Positions 6,717 through 18,507 of a stretch of 18,507 nucleotides of DNA are shown here, piece by piece. Every line of letters starts with the position of its first letter. The stretch's first letter is position 1. The position numbers and the translations under genes were made by a program. The DNA comes from an uncultured Oscillospiraceae bacterium (GTDB taxonomy: Bacteria; Bacillota; Clostridia; Oscillospirales; Oscillospiraceae): the NCBI GenBank assembly GCA_910577805.1, contig CAJTOE010000030.1:1-18507 (forward strand), given 5' to 3'. The notes below the pieces were generated by a model, which saw only the letters and a list, made by a program, of their open reading frames with translations, had not been told where the DNA came from and did not search any database.

Positions 6717-7254
6717 CAGCGCGATTCTGCCCCTGGCTATGACGGCGGTTATGACCGCTTTGACCTGTGTACTGGCCCCCATGTCCATCCCCATTGGGCC
6801 GGTCCCCTTCTCGCTGACCAATTTCGTGATTTATTTGTCCTTGTACGTGCTGGGCTGGAAGTGGGGCACGGTGAGCTATGTGGCCTATCTTCTGCTGGGC
6901 ATGGTAGGAATGCCTGTATTCTCCGGATTTTCCGGCGGGCTGGGCCGTCTGGCCGGACCTACGGGGGGCTATCTGGTGGGCTTTATCCCCATGGCGATCA
7001 TTGCCGGTCTGATCATCACCCACACCAAGAGCTTTCCTCTGCATTACCTGGCCATGGCGGTGGGCACGGCGGTCTGCTACGCCTTTGGTACAGTATGGTA
7101 TTGCATCCAGGCCCAATCGGCGGTGGGACCGGCGCTGGCGCTGTGCGTGTGGCCCTTCATTCCGGTGGATTTGATTAAAATGGCAGTTGCAATGGTCCTG
7201 GGTCCTGTGCTCCGCAGCCGTCTGGAGGCGGCAGGGCTGGCGATTGCAAAATGA
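6700..7254 (+). CDS. bioY: Biotin ECF transporter S component BioY
   Basis: The 184-residue membrane protein binds biotin outside the cell and partners with an energy-coupling module (EcfA/A'/T), which is not encoded here, so it presumably shares a module encoded elsewhere. About six hydrophobic helices are visible. BioY signatures are GLGRLAGPTGGYLVGF (80-95) and PFIPVDLIKMAVA (152-164, with the Asp157 and Lys160 of the family). The ATG at 6700 lies inside the bioB 3' end, with AAGGAGG at 6685-6691, so translation is coupled with bioB. Pairing synthesis and uptake under one BirA-type operator is common in Firmicutes. bioA, bioD and bioF are not seen here. No convincing terminator follows it. 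Confidence 0.96.
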   Translation: METKRNSAILPLAMTAVMTALTCVLAPMSIPIGPVPFSLTNFVIYLSLYVLGWKWGTVSYVAYLLLGMVGMPVFSGFSGGLGRLAGPTGGYLVGFIPMAIIAGLIITHTKSFPLHYLAMAVGTAVCYAFGTVWYCIQAQSAVGPALALCVWPFIPVDLIKMAVAMVLGPVLRSRLEAAGLAIAK

Positions 7255-7319
7255 TACGGATGAGGGTGAAAGCTCAAGGCCTGCACCACTTTCCGAATAA
7301 AAAATTAAATATCCCCCCC

Positions 7320-7348
7320 TTGACAGCCCCTCTAACTTAGTATAAAAT
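7320..7348 (+). promoter_or_regulatory. Promoter of the T-box operon
   Basis: A perfect -35 TTGACA (7320-7325), a 17-base spacer and TAAAAT (7343-7348, five of six matches). Transcription would start near 7355. That leaves only about 35 nt before the candidate specifier triplet, unusually short for a T-box Stem I; a start further upstream cannot be excluded. Confidence 0.75.
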
Positions 7349-7349
7349 G

Positions 7350-7536
7350 TGAGCGCATTCATTTTAGAACAATGGCTGTGAAGGGGAATGGCACCCCGGA
7401 GCTGCGGGCAGGAAATGGCCCGCCGGACTTCTCGTCGTTACCGGGGTGTAGAGTGTGGGAATATCCCAAATTCAGGTGGAACCACGGACTTTTGTAAGTT
7501 CGCCCTGAGCCAGAGTATGGCTCAGGGCGTTTTTTC
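7350..7536 (+). promoter_or_regulatory. T-box riboswitch, predicted tRNA-Gly responsive
   Basis: The T-box motif is clear: CAGGTGGAACCACG at 7473-7486 (consensus AGGGTGGNACCGCG). Its bulge TGGA (7477-7480) can pair with a UCCA tRNA 3' end, fitting a U discriminator as in bacterial tRNA-Gly. TCAGG (7472-7476) can pair with CCTGA (7504-7508) in the 5' arm of the terminator, giving the expected choice between antiterminator and terminator. A small Stem III (TGGGA 7456-7460 / TCCCA 7464-7468) precedes it. The candidate specifier is GGC (Gly) at 7390-7392, in GAATGGCACC followed by GGAG, like canonical specifier loops. A helix CACCCCGG (7392-7399) / CCGGGGTG (7441-7448) encloses a hairpin 7404-7423. 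Glycine specificity also fits glyS downstream. The exact Stem I fold is unresolved. Confidence 0.88.
7501..7535 (+). terminator. T-box leader terminator
   Basis: A perfect 12-bp stem CGCCCTGAGCCA (7501-7512) with 7518-7529, a 5-base loop, then T6 (7530-7535). It stops transcription 25 bases before the GNAT start unless uncharged tRNA stabilises the antiterminator. Confidence 0.95.
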
Positions 7537-7560
7537 GGTGTACAGAAAAAGGAGGGAATC

Positions 7561-8046
7561 ATGGCAGAAATCATCCCCGCGTACAACCACATGGACCAAA
7601 TCCGCACAATGTTCCGCAATTATATCACCTGGATCGGCGTTCCGCAGAACTTCGAGGAGCTGGAACGGGAGCTGGCCGCTCTGCCTGGCCCCTACGTCCA
7701 CCCGGAGGGACGGTTCTATCTGCTTCGGGAGGGGGATGAAATCTTGGGCTGCGGCGCGATCCGTCCCCTGCGCAACATCCCTGGAGGCGGCGGGGCACGC
7801 CGCTGTGAGCTGAAACGGATGCTGGTGCGTCCGGAGTACCGGGGCCGGGGTCTGGGCCAGGAGCTGGTGCAGCGCCTCATTGACGACGCCCGCGCCATGG
7901 GCTACACGGAGATCGTCATGGACACGCTGGCCTTTTCCCAGCCAGTGCTGGACACCTATCAGCGCCTGGGCTTCCGGGACGTGCCCCCCTACTACGAAAA
8001 TCCCCAAAAGGGCCTGAAATTTCTGGGACTGAGACTGGATTCTTAA
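7561..8046 (+). CDS. GNAT-family N-acetyltransferase in the T-box operon
   Basis: A 161-residue acetyl-CoA-dependent acyltransferase of unknown substrate. The fold's landmarks are present: strand ILGCGAIRPL (61-70), motif A ELKRMLVRPEYRGRGLGQEL (83-102) with the pyrophosphate-binding loop RGRGLG (94-99), and motif B-like PVLDTYQRLGFRDVPPYY (128-145). GGAGGG (7551-7556) lies four bases before the ATG. It is the first gene after the T-box terminator and sits 36 bases before glyS, so its expression should follow tRNA-Gly charging. No ribbon-helix-helix antitoxin-like gene accompanies it, so a TacT/AtaT-type toxin role has no direct support. Housekeeping GNATs of this size are common, and the substrate could be an amine, a peptide or an aminoacyl-tRNA. 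Confidence 0.93.
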   Translation: MAEIIPAYNHMDQIRTMFRNYITWIGVPQNFEELERELAALPGPYVHPEGRFYLLREGDEILGCGAIRPLRNIPGGGGARRCELKRMLVRPEYRGRGLGQELVQRLIDDARAMGYTEIVMDTLAFSQPVLDTYQRLGFRDVPPYYENPQKGLKFLGLRLDS

Positions 8047-8082
8047 ACCACGCGAAATCGACGCGAAAAGGAGCTGTTTTTC

Positions 8083-9507
8083 TTGAAAAATTCGGAAAAA
8101 ACTATGGAAAAAATTGTCGCCCTCTGTAAGGGCCGGGGCTTTATCTTCCCCGGCTCGGAGATTTACGGCGGCCTGGCCAACACCTGGGACTACGGCCCCT
8201 TGGGTGTGGAGCTGAAAAACAACATCAAGCGGGCCTGGTGGAAGAAGTTCGTCCAGGAGAACCCGTACAATGTGGGACTGGACGCGGCTATCCTGATGAA
8301 TCCCCAGGTGTGGGTGGCCTCCGGCCACGTGGGCGGCTTCTCCGACCCGCTGATGGACTGTAAGGAGTGCAAGGAGCGTTTCCGGGCCGACAAGGTCATT
8401 GAGGACTGGTGCCAGGCAAATAACTTCGAGCTGGGCCACAGTGTAGACGCCATGTCCCAGGCGGAGATGAAAGCCTTTATTGACGAGCATCAGATTTCCT
8501 GCCCCACCTGCGGCAAGTTCAACTGGACGGACATCCGGCAGTTCAACCTGATGTTCAAGACCTTCCAGGGCGTGACGGAGGACGCGAAAAACACGGTCTA
8601 TCTCCGCCCGGAGACGGCCCAGGGCATTTTTACCAACTTCGTCAGCGTCCAGCGCTCCACCCGCCGGAAGCTGCCCTTCGGCGTGTGCCAGATCGGCAAA
8701 TCCTTCCGCAACGAGATCACCCCCGGCAACTTCATTTTCCGTACCCGCGAGTTTGAGCAGATGGAGCTGGAGTTCTTCTGCCAGCCGGGCACGGAGCTGG
8801 AGTGGTTCAAATACTGGAAGGACTTCTGCCACCAGTGGCTGCTGGACCTGGGCATCCAGGAGGAAAATCTCCGCCTGCGGGACCACGACCCGGAGGAGCT
8901 GTCCCACTACTCTAACGCCACCACCGACTTTGAGTTCGCCTTCCCCTTTACCGAGTGGGGCGAGCTTTGGGGCGTAGCCAGCCGGACCAACTTCGACCTG
9001 AACGCCCATCAGACCACCTCCGGCAAGGATTTGACCTATTTCGACCAAGAGAAGAACGAACACTATATCCCCTACGTCATTGAGCCGTCCCTGGGCGTGG
9101 AGCGTATGCTGCTGGCGTTTTTGTGCAACGCCTACGACGAGGAGGTTGTGGACGAGGCCAAAAACGATGTGCGCACTGTGCTGCGCCTGCACCCGGCCCT
9201 GGCCCCCTTCAAGTGCGCGGTGCTGCCCCTGTCCAAAAAGCTCAGTGAAAAGGCCAGAGAGATCCAGAGCATCCTGTGCAAGCAGTTCATGGTGGACTTT
9301 GACGACGCAGGGTCCATCGGCAAGCGCTACCGCCGCCAGGATGAGATCGGCACGCCCTACTGTATTACCGTAGATTTCCAGACCGTGGGCGACAGCGAGA
9401 ATCCCGCTGACGACTGCGTCACGGTCCGGGAGCGCGACTCCATGAACCAGGAGCGTATCCCCATTGCCCAGCTCAAGCAGTGGCTGGAGGAAAAATTGGC
9501 GTATTAA
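8083..9507 (+). CDS. glyS: Glycyl-tRNA synthetase, single-chain alpha2 type
   Basis: A class II synthetase that charges tRNA-Gly in the cytoplasm. It has 474 residues, typical of the single-polypeptide form (also called glyQS) rather than the split GlyQ/GlyS. Four cysteines, CKEC (93-96) and CPTC (140-143), look like a zinc-binding insertion. Motif 2 is FRNEITPGNFIFRTREFEQMELEFF (208-232), motif 3 is EPSLGVERMLLAF (334-346), and the anticodon-binding domain is about 376-472. I chose the TTG at 8083 because AAAAGGAG lies nine bases upstream; the next in-frame ATG (8104) has no such site and would drop seven residues. It follows the GNAT gene by 36 bases and belongs to the T-box operon, the classical target of a glycine T-box. 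Confidence 0.97.
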   Translation: MKNSEKTMEKIVALCKGRGFIFPGSEIYGGLANTWDYGPLGVELKNNIKRAWWKKFVQENPYNVGLDAAILMNPQVWVASGHVGGFSDPLMDCKECKERFRADKVIEDWCQANNFELGHSVDAMSQAEMKAFIDEHQISCPTCGKFNWTDIRQFNLMFKTFQGVTEDAKNTVYLRPETAQGIFTNFVSVQRSTRRKLPFGVCQIGKSFRNEITPGNFIFRTREFEQMELEFFCQPGTELEWFKYWKDFCHQWLLDLGIQEENLRLRDHDPEELSHYSNATTDFEFAFPFTEWGELWGVASRTNFDLNAHQTTSGKDLTYFDQEKNEHYIPYVIEPSLGVERMLLAFLCNAYDEEVVDEAKNDVRTVLRLHPALAPFKCAVLPLSKKLSEKAREIQSILCKQFMVDFDDAGSIGKRYRRQDEIGTPYCITVDFQTVGDSENPADDCVTVRERDSMNQERIPIAQLKQWLEEKLAY

Positions 9508-9531
9508 GAACGATTTGAGAGGAAGTCCTTT

Positions 9532-10077
9532 ATGATCCAGTACCGAGATGTATCCCAGGAGGAGCTTTGCCCGGCTCTGTTTGCCGCGTTTACCCGGCGG
9601 CAAAATGTTACAAAATGCTGGCGCAGAGAGCATGGCGCCTGGGTCATAAAGGACGCTCCCTTTCTGGACGATTGGTCGGCGGAGGATGTACAGACGTTGA
9701 CTGCCTGCCTGAAAAACACGCTTGCAACGGGCGGGTTTGTCCACGCCGCCTTTGTGGACGGCGCACTGAAGGGATTTGTTTCGGTGGAGTCCGCCCTGTT
9801 CGGCGGGGAGCATCGGTATATGGACCTGTCCAGCATTCATGTGTCGGAGGAATTGCGGGGTTCTGGGGTCGGAACTGCGCTGTTTACGGCGGCCAAGAAC
9901 TGGGCACGTGCAAAGGGCGCGGGGAAGCTGTATATTTCCGCCCACTCCGCCGTGGAGACGCAGGCGTTTTACCGGAATCTGGGCTGTGTGGACGCGGCGG
10001 TTTGTGACCCGCGGCATGTGGAGGCGGAGCCATTTGACTGTCAGCTGGAATTTGCGCTGGGGGGAGGTTCTGCCTGA
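9532..10077 (+). CDS. Second GNAT-family N-acetyltransferase
   Basis: A 181-residue acetyltransferase, unlike the GNAT ahead of glyS outside the shared fold. Motif A is MDLSSIHVSEELRGSGVGTALF (97-118), with RGSGVG (109-114) binding the acetyl-CoA pyrophosphate. Motif B is ISAHSAVETQAFYRNLGC (135-152), with the usual Tyr147. The N-terminal 80 residues hold an acceptor region, including WVIKDAPFLDDW, that I cannot assign. The ATG at 9532 follows GAGAGGAAG. It starts 24 bases after glyS with no terminator between, so it is probably the last gene of the T-box operon. Codon use looks slightly less GC-biased than glyS. The substrate is unknown. Confidence 0.92.
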   Translation: MIQYRDVSQEELCPALFAAFTRRQNVTKCWRREHGAWVIKDAPFLDDWSAEDVQTLTACLKNTLATGGFVHAAFVDGALKGFVSVESALFGGEHRYMDLSSIHVSEELRGSGVGTALFTAAKNWARAKGAGKLYISAHSAVETQAFYRNLGCVDAAVCDPRHVEAEPFDCQLEFALGGGSA

Positions 10078-10096
10078 AAATCGGAGGAGTCACTAC

Positions 10097-10136
10097 TCTC
10101 AGCGAGATGGCCCGCCCAGGGGGTCGGGCCCCACAG
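10097..10136 (-). repeat. Dispersed 40-bp repeat, copy B (inverted)
   Basis: The exact reverse complement of 851-890. It starts 20 bases after the second GNAT stop, with a polypyrimidine stretch at about 10137-10175 that mirrors the purine-rich flank of copy A. The internal hairpin could influence the 3' end of the operon transcript, but no U-tract follows, so I do not call it a terminator. Confidence 0.9.
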
Positions 10137-10202
10137 ACTGTTCTGCGCCCCTCCCCCACTTCCCTCCACTTTCCTAATTGACGAAATCCCCACAAATTTC
10201 TC

Positions 10203-10231
10203 TTGCATTTTACTGCGACATCTAGTATAAT
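10203..10231 (+). promoter_or_regulatory. Promoter of tRNA-Leu
   Basis: TTGCAT (10203-10208), a 17-base spacer and a perfect TATAAT (10226-10231). The start would be near 10238, about 14 bases before the tRNA. Confidence 0.88.
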
Positions 10232-10251
10232 AAAGCCCGAACTGAAAAAAT

Positions 10252-10338
10252 GCCGGTGTGTTGGAATTGGTAGACGAGGTGGACTCAAAATCCATTACCA
10301 GCGATGGTGTGCGGGTTCGAGTCCCGCCACCGGCACCA
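10252..10338 (+). tRNA. tRNA-Leu (anticodon CAA)
   Basis: An 87-nt class II tRNA with CCA encoded (10336-10338). The acceptor stem is GCCGGTG (10252-10258) with CACCGGC (10328-10334), discriminator A. The anticodon stem GTGGA/TCCAT holds loop CTCAAAA, giving anticodon CAA for codon UUG. The long variable arm is ACCA-GCGA-TGGT. The T arm is GCGGG-TTCGAGT-CCCGC. It is a single-gene unit with its own promoter and terminator, convergent with rpoC. Confidence 0.98.
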
Positions 10339-10339
10339 C

Positions 10340-10373
10340 GCCGGAGCAAAGTCCGCTTTGCTCCGGCTTTTTT
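10340..10373 (+). terminator. Terminator of tRNA-Leu
   Basis: A perfect 12-bp stem GCCGGAGCAAAG (10340-10351) with 10356-10367, loop TCCG, followed by T6. It begins two bases after the CCA end. Confidence 0.95.
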
Positions 10374-10388
10374 CATATTCTGTAAGTA

Positions 10389-10427
10389 AAACCCCCTCCG
10401 TTTCCAATTCGGAAACGGAGGGGGTTT
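10389..10427 (-). terminator. Terminator of the rpoB-rpoC operon
   Basis: A perfect 17-bp stem (10389-10405 with 10411-10427) and a 5-base loop, 26 bases beyond the rpoC stop. On the minus strand the 3' arm ends in GGGGGTTT and continues TACTTACA, so the U-tract is short. The GC-rich stem is strong enough to support the call. Confidence 0.85.
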
Positions 10428-10453
10428 CGTTCTATAACTATAGTTCCGTGCGG

Positions 10454-14155
<3,702 letters not shown>

Positions 14156-14176
14156 AGTGTAGAAATTCCTCCCTTT

Positions 14177-17887
<3,711 letters not shown>

Positions 17888-18029
17888 TGCTGAAAATCAA
17901 CTCACTTTCTTCCCGACTTGACGGTTCGATGGGGTCGTTTCCTGGGGAAATCCCCAAAAAACGTCCTGTTTTTTCGTGATTCTGCACAAGTTTCCATGGT
18001 TCCTCGGACTTGAAACACCAGGGTGCGTG

Positions 18030-18058
18030 ATAAGAAAGGGGAGCTTTCCTCTTGTCAA
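18030..18058 (-). promoter_or_regulatory. Candidate rpoB promoter P2
   Basis: A perfect -35 TTGACA on the minus strand (18058 to 18053), a 17-base spacer and TCTTAT (18035 to 18030, four of six matches). The rpoB leader would be about 135 nt. The same -35 bases, read on the other strand as TTGTCA, serve an opposing candidate promoter. Confidence 0.65.
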
Positions 18059-18080
18059 CGGGAGCCTTGTGTGGTAAACT
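18052..18080 (+). promoter_or_regulatory. Candidate plus-strand promoter opposing rpoB P2
   Basis: TTGTCA (18052-18057), a 17-base spacer and TAAACT (18075-18080). It would start an RNA near 18087 that meets the terminator at 18167-18202, about 115 nt later, with no gene between. It overlaps rpoB P2 at the -35. Weak -10, so tentative. Confidence 0.4.
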
Positions 18081-18152
18081 ACCGACAGAAATTAAAAATG
18101 GAATAAACTTGGAAAAAGGCGCTTCTGTCCGATTCAGATTATAAAGCATTTT

Positions 18153-18182
18153 ATTCTACCATGGTTAAATCCTCCTTGTCAA
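18153..18182 (-). promoter_or_regulatory. Candidate rpoB promoter P1
   Basis: A perfect -35 TTGACA on the minus strand (18182 to 18177), an 18-base spacer and TAGAAT (18158 to 18153). It gives a leader of about 255 nt. The -35 lies in the loop and upper stem of the plus-strand terminator at 18167-18202. The spacer contains AGGAGG followed eight bases later by ATG GTA GAA TAA, a three-codon frame upstream of the predicted start, probably coincidental. Confidence 0.65.
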
Positions 18183-18202
18183 GGGGGATTTTTTGTTTTT
18201 TT
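18167..18202 (+). terminator. Orphan plus-strand intrinsic terminator upstream of rpoB
   Basis: An 11-bp stem AAATCCTCCTT (18167-18177) with AAGGGGGATTT (18181-18191), one G-T wobble, loop GTC, followed by TTTGTTTTTTT (18192-18202). The T-tract shows it acts on the plus strand, yet no plus-strand gene ends here. It may end a small antisense RNA or insulate the downstream lipoprotein gene. Confidence 0.8.
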
Positions 18203-18265
18203 GTGTAAGTTAATAATGTATTACAGCCCTTGGGCTTCCCAAATCGAAAAAAACCAAAATACATA

Positions 18266-18294
18266 TTGCAATTTTACAAAAACTATACTATAAT
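18266..18294 (+). promoter_or_regulatory. Promoter of the terminal lipoprotein gene
   Basis: TTGCAA (18266-18271), a 17-base spacer and a perfect TATAAT (18289-18294). The start near 18301 coincides with the beginning of the first leader hairpin, leaving a leader of about 109 nt. Confidence 0.88.
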
Positions 18295-18300
18295 AGTCCC

Positions 18301-18378
18301 GCAGGCGCAGTGCGTCCTGCACACGAAATACGTTGGCAAAAAGCCCAGTGGGCTTTTTGCTCTTCCTCAGGGAAGAGC
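18301..18378 (+). promoter_or_regulatory. Three-hairpin leader of the lipoprotein gene
   Basis: Hairpin 1 (18301-18320): GCAGG-CGC / GCG-CCTGC around AGT, with one bulge. Hairpin 2 (18336-18360): perfect 11-bp stem GCAAAAAGCCC / GGGCTTTTTGC with loop AGT; its GC core followed by T5 resembles a short intrinsic terminator. Hairpin 3 (18359-18378): perfect 8-bp stem GCTCTTCC / GGAAGAGC with loop TCAG, sharing two bases with hairpin 2. I do not recognise a known riboswitch class. Attenuation or mRNA stabilisation are possible. Confidence 0.75.
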
Positions 18379-18409
18379 AAGCCAGATCGAATGAAATGGA
18401 GGAACTAAA

Positions 18410-18507
18410 ATGAAAAAGACACTTGCTTTTGTCCTTGCAGCGGCGATGTGCCTTGGCCTGGCCGCCTGCGGCCCCAAGGACCCCGCCCCCACCACCAGCA
18501 CCCCCCC
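18410..18507 (+). CDS. Lipoprotein precursor, 5' end only
   Basis: Only the first 32 codons are in the window. They encode a classical lipoprotein signal: basic start MKKT, hydrophobic core LAFVLAAAMCLGL, and lipobox LAAC with the modified cysteine at 20 or 21, then GPKDPAPTTSTPP, a flexible linker. The protein would be exported, lipidated and anchored outside the membrane. Such starts are typical of ABC-transporter substrate-binding proteins in this group, but the mature domain is missing, so no substrate or family can be given. The ATG at 18410 follows GGAGG (18399-18403). It has its own promoter and a structured leader and is divergent from rpoB. Confidence 0.9.
   Translation, partial: MKKTLAFVLAAAMCLGLAACGPKDPAPTTSTP

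Larger units (their letters stand above)
17888..18409. other. Divergent intergenic region between rpoB and a lipoprotein gene
   Basis: These 522 bases have no convincing gene. On the minus strand they hold two candidate rpoB promoters (18153-18182 and 18030-18058), a possible long-range pairing (TTCTGTC with GACAGAA, 18083-18129), and a short palindrome TGGGGAAATCCCCA (17943-17956). On the plus strand they hold a candidate promoter (18052-18080), an intrinsic terminator (18167-18202), a palindrome AGCCCTTGGGCT (18225-18236), a strong promoter (18266-18294) and three hairpins in the lipoprotein leader. A 105-codon minus-strand frame at 17832-18149 overlaps the rpoB start and looks spurious. 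Confidence 0.8.

Noticed and set aside
7561..8046. GNAT as toxin of a toxin-antitoxin pair
   Set aside because: No small ribbon-helix-helix partner gene is adjacent; context is a synthetase operon. Kept only as a hypothesis about substrate.
7522..10017. An 831-codon open frame on the minus strand opposite GNAT, glyS and GNAT
   Set aside because: Its product has no recognisable domain and a skewed Gly/Leu/His/Val composition. High G/C at third positions of the real plus-strand genes removes stops from this frame.
10097..10136. Repeat hairpin as terminator of the GNAT-glyS-GNAT operon
   Set aside because: No T-tract follows on either strand, and the identical sequence occurs in a place with no gene end.
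10252..10338. tRNA-Leu as an integration site for a mobile element
   Set aside because: No integrase, no direct repeat of the tRNA 3' end, and core genes on both sides.
18159..18182. AGGAGG followed by ATG GTA GAA TAA on the minus strand, a possible three-codon leader peptide for rpoB
   Set aside because: It lies between the -35 and -10 of P1, so it would not be on the P1 transcript, and three codons carry no attenuation signal.

Overview
This window looks like a chromosomal segment of a GC-rich, spore-forming, obligately anaerobic Firmicute. I infer the gut Oscillospiraceae / Clostridium cluster IV (a Flavonifractor, Lawsonibacter or Intestinimonas-like organism). The reasons are a spoIIP sporulation gene, a glutamate dehydrogenase resembling the NAD-type enzyme of Clostridium symbiosum, a T-box riboswitch, an alpha2-type glycyl-tRNA synthetase, strong AGGAGG ribosome binding sites, and codon use rich in G/C at third positions. 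No phage, insertion sequence, CRISPR array or rRNA was seen.

Layout, left to right: (1) a truncated ymdB-like phosphodiesterase gene on the minus strand; (2) a promoter-bearing gap carrying one copy of a dispersed 40-bp repeat; (3) a methyl-accepting chemotaxis protein (+) converging on spoIIP (-) at a shared bidirectional terminator; (4) gdhA (-), divergent from the biotin operon bioB-bioY (+), which has a BirA-type operator over its -35 box; (5) a tRNA-Gly-type T-box leader and intrinsic terminator in front of GNAT - glyS - GNAT (+); (6) the second, inverted copy of the 40-bp repeat, then tRNA-Leu(CAA) with its own promoter and terminator; (7) the large rpoB-rpoC operon (-), about 7.4 kb, with no rplJ-rplL upstream; (8) a 522-bp divergent intergenic region with several promoters, an orphan + strand terminator and a three-hairpin leader, ending in the start of a lipoprotein gene (+).

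How the genes work together: bioB and bioY combine the last step of biotin synthesis with biotin uptake under apparent BirA control. The T-box is predicted to sense uncharged tRNA-Gly and adjust expression of glyS together with the acetyltransferase placed between riboswitch and synthetase. RpoB and RpoC are the two large catalytic subunits of RNA polymerase. The rest is independent single-gene transcription units.

Most of the window is ordinary core genome. The points most worth a second look are: the GNAT gene inserted between a glycine T-box and glyS, with a second GNAT behind it; a BioB that lacks one canonical auxiliary-cluster cysteine but has a different extra one; the 40-bp inverted dispersed repeat; opposing promoters sharing a -35 hexamer upstream of rpoB with an antisense terminator; the structured leader of the terminal lipoprotein; and acidic C-terminal tails on both RpoB and RpoC. 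I found no clear multi-gene system that I would call novel.
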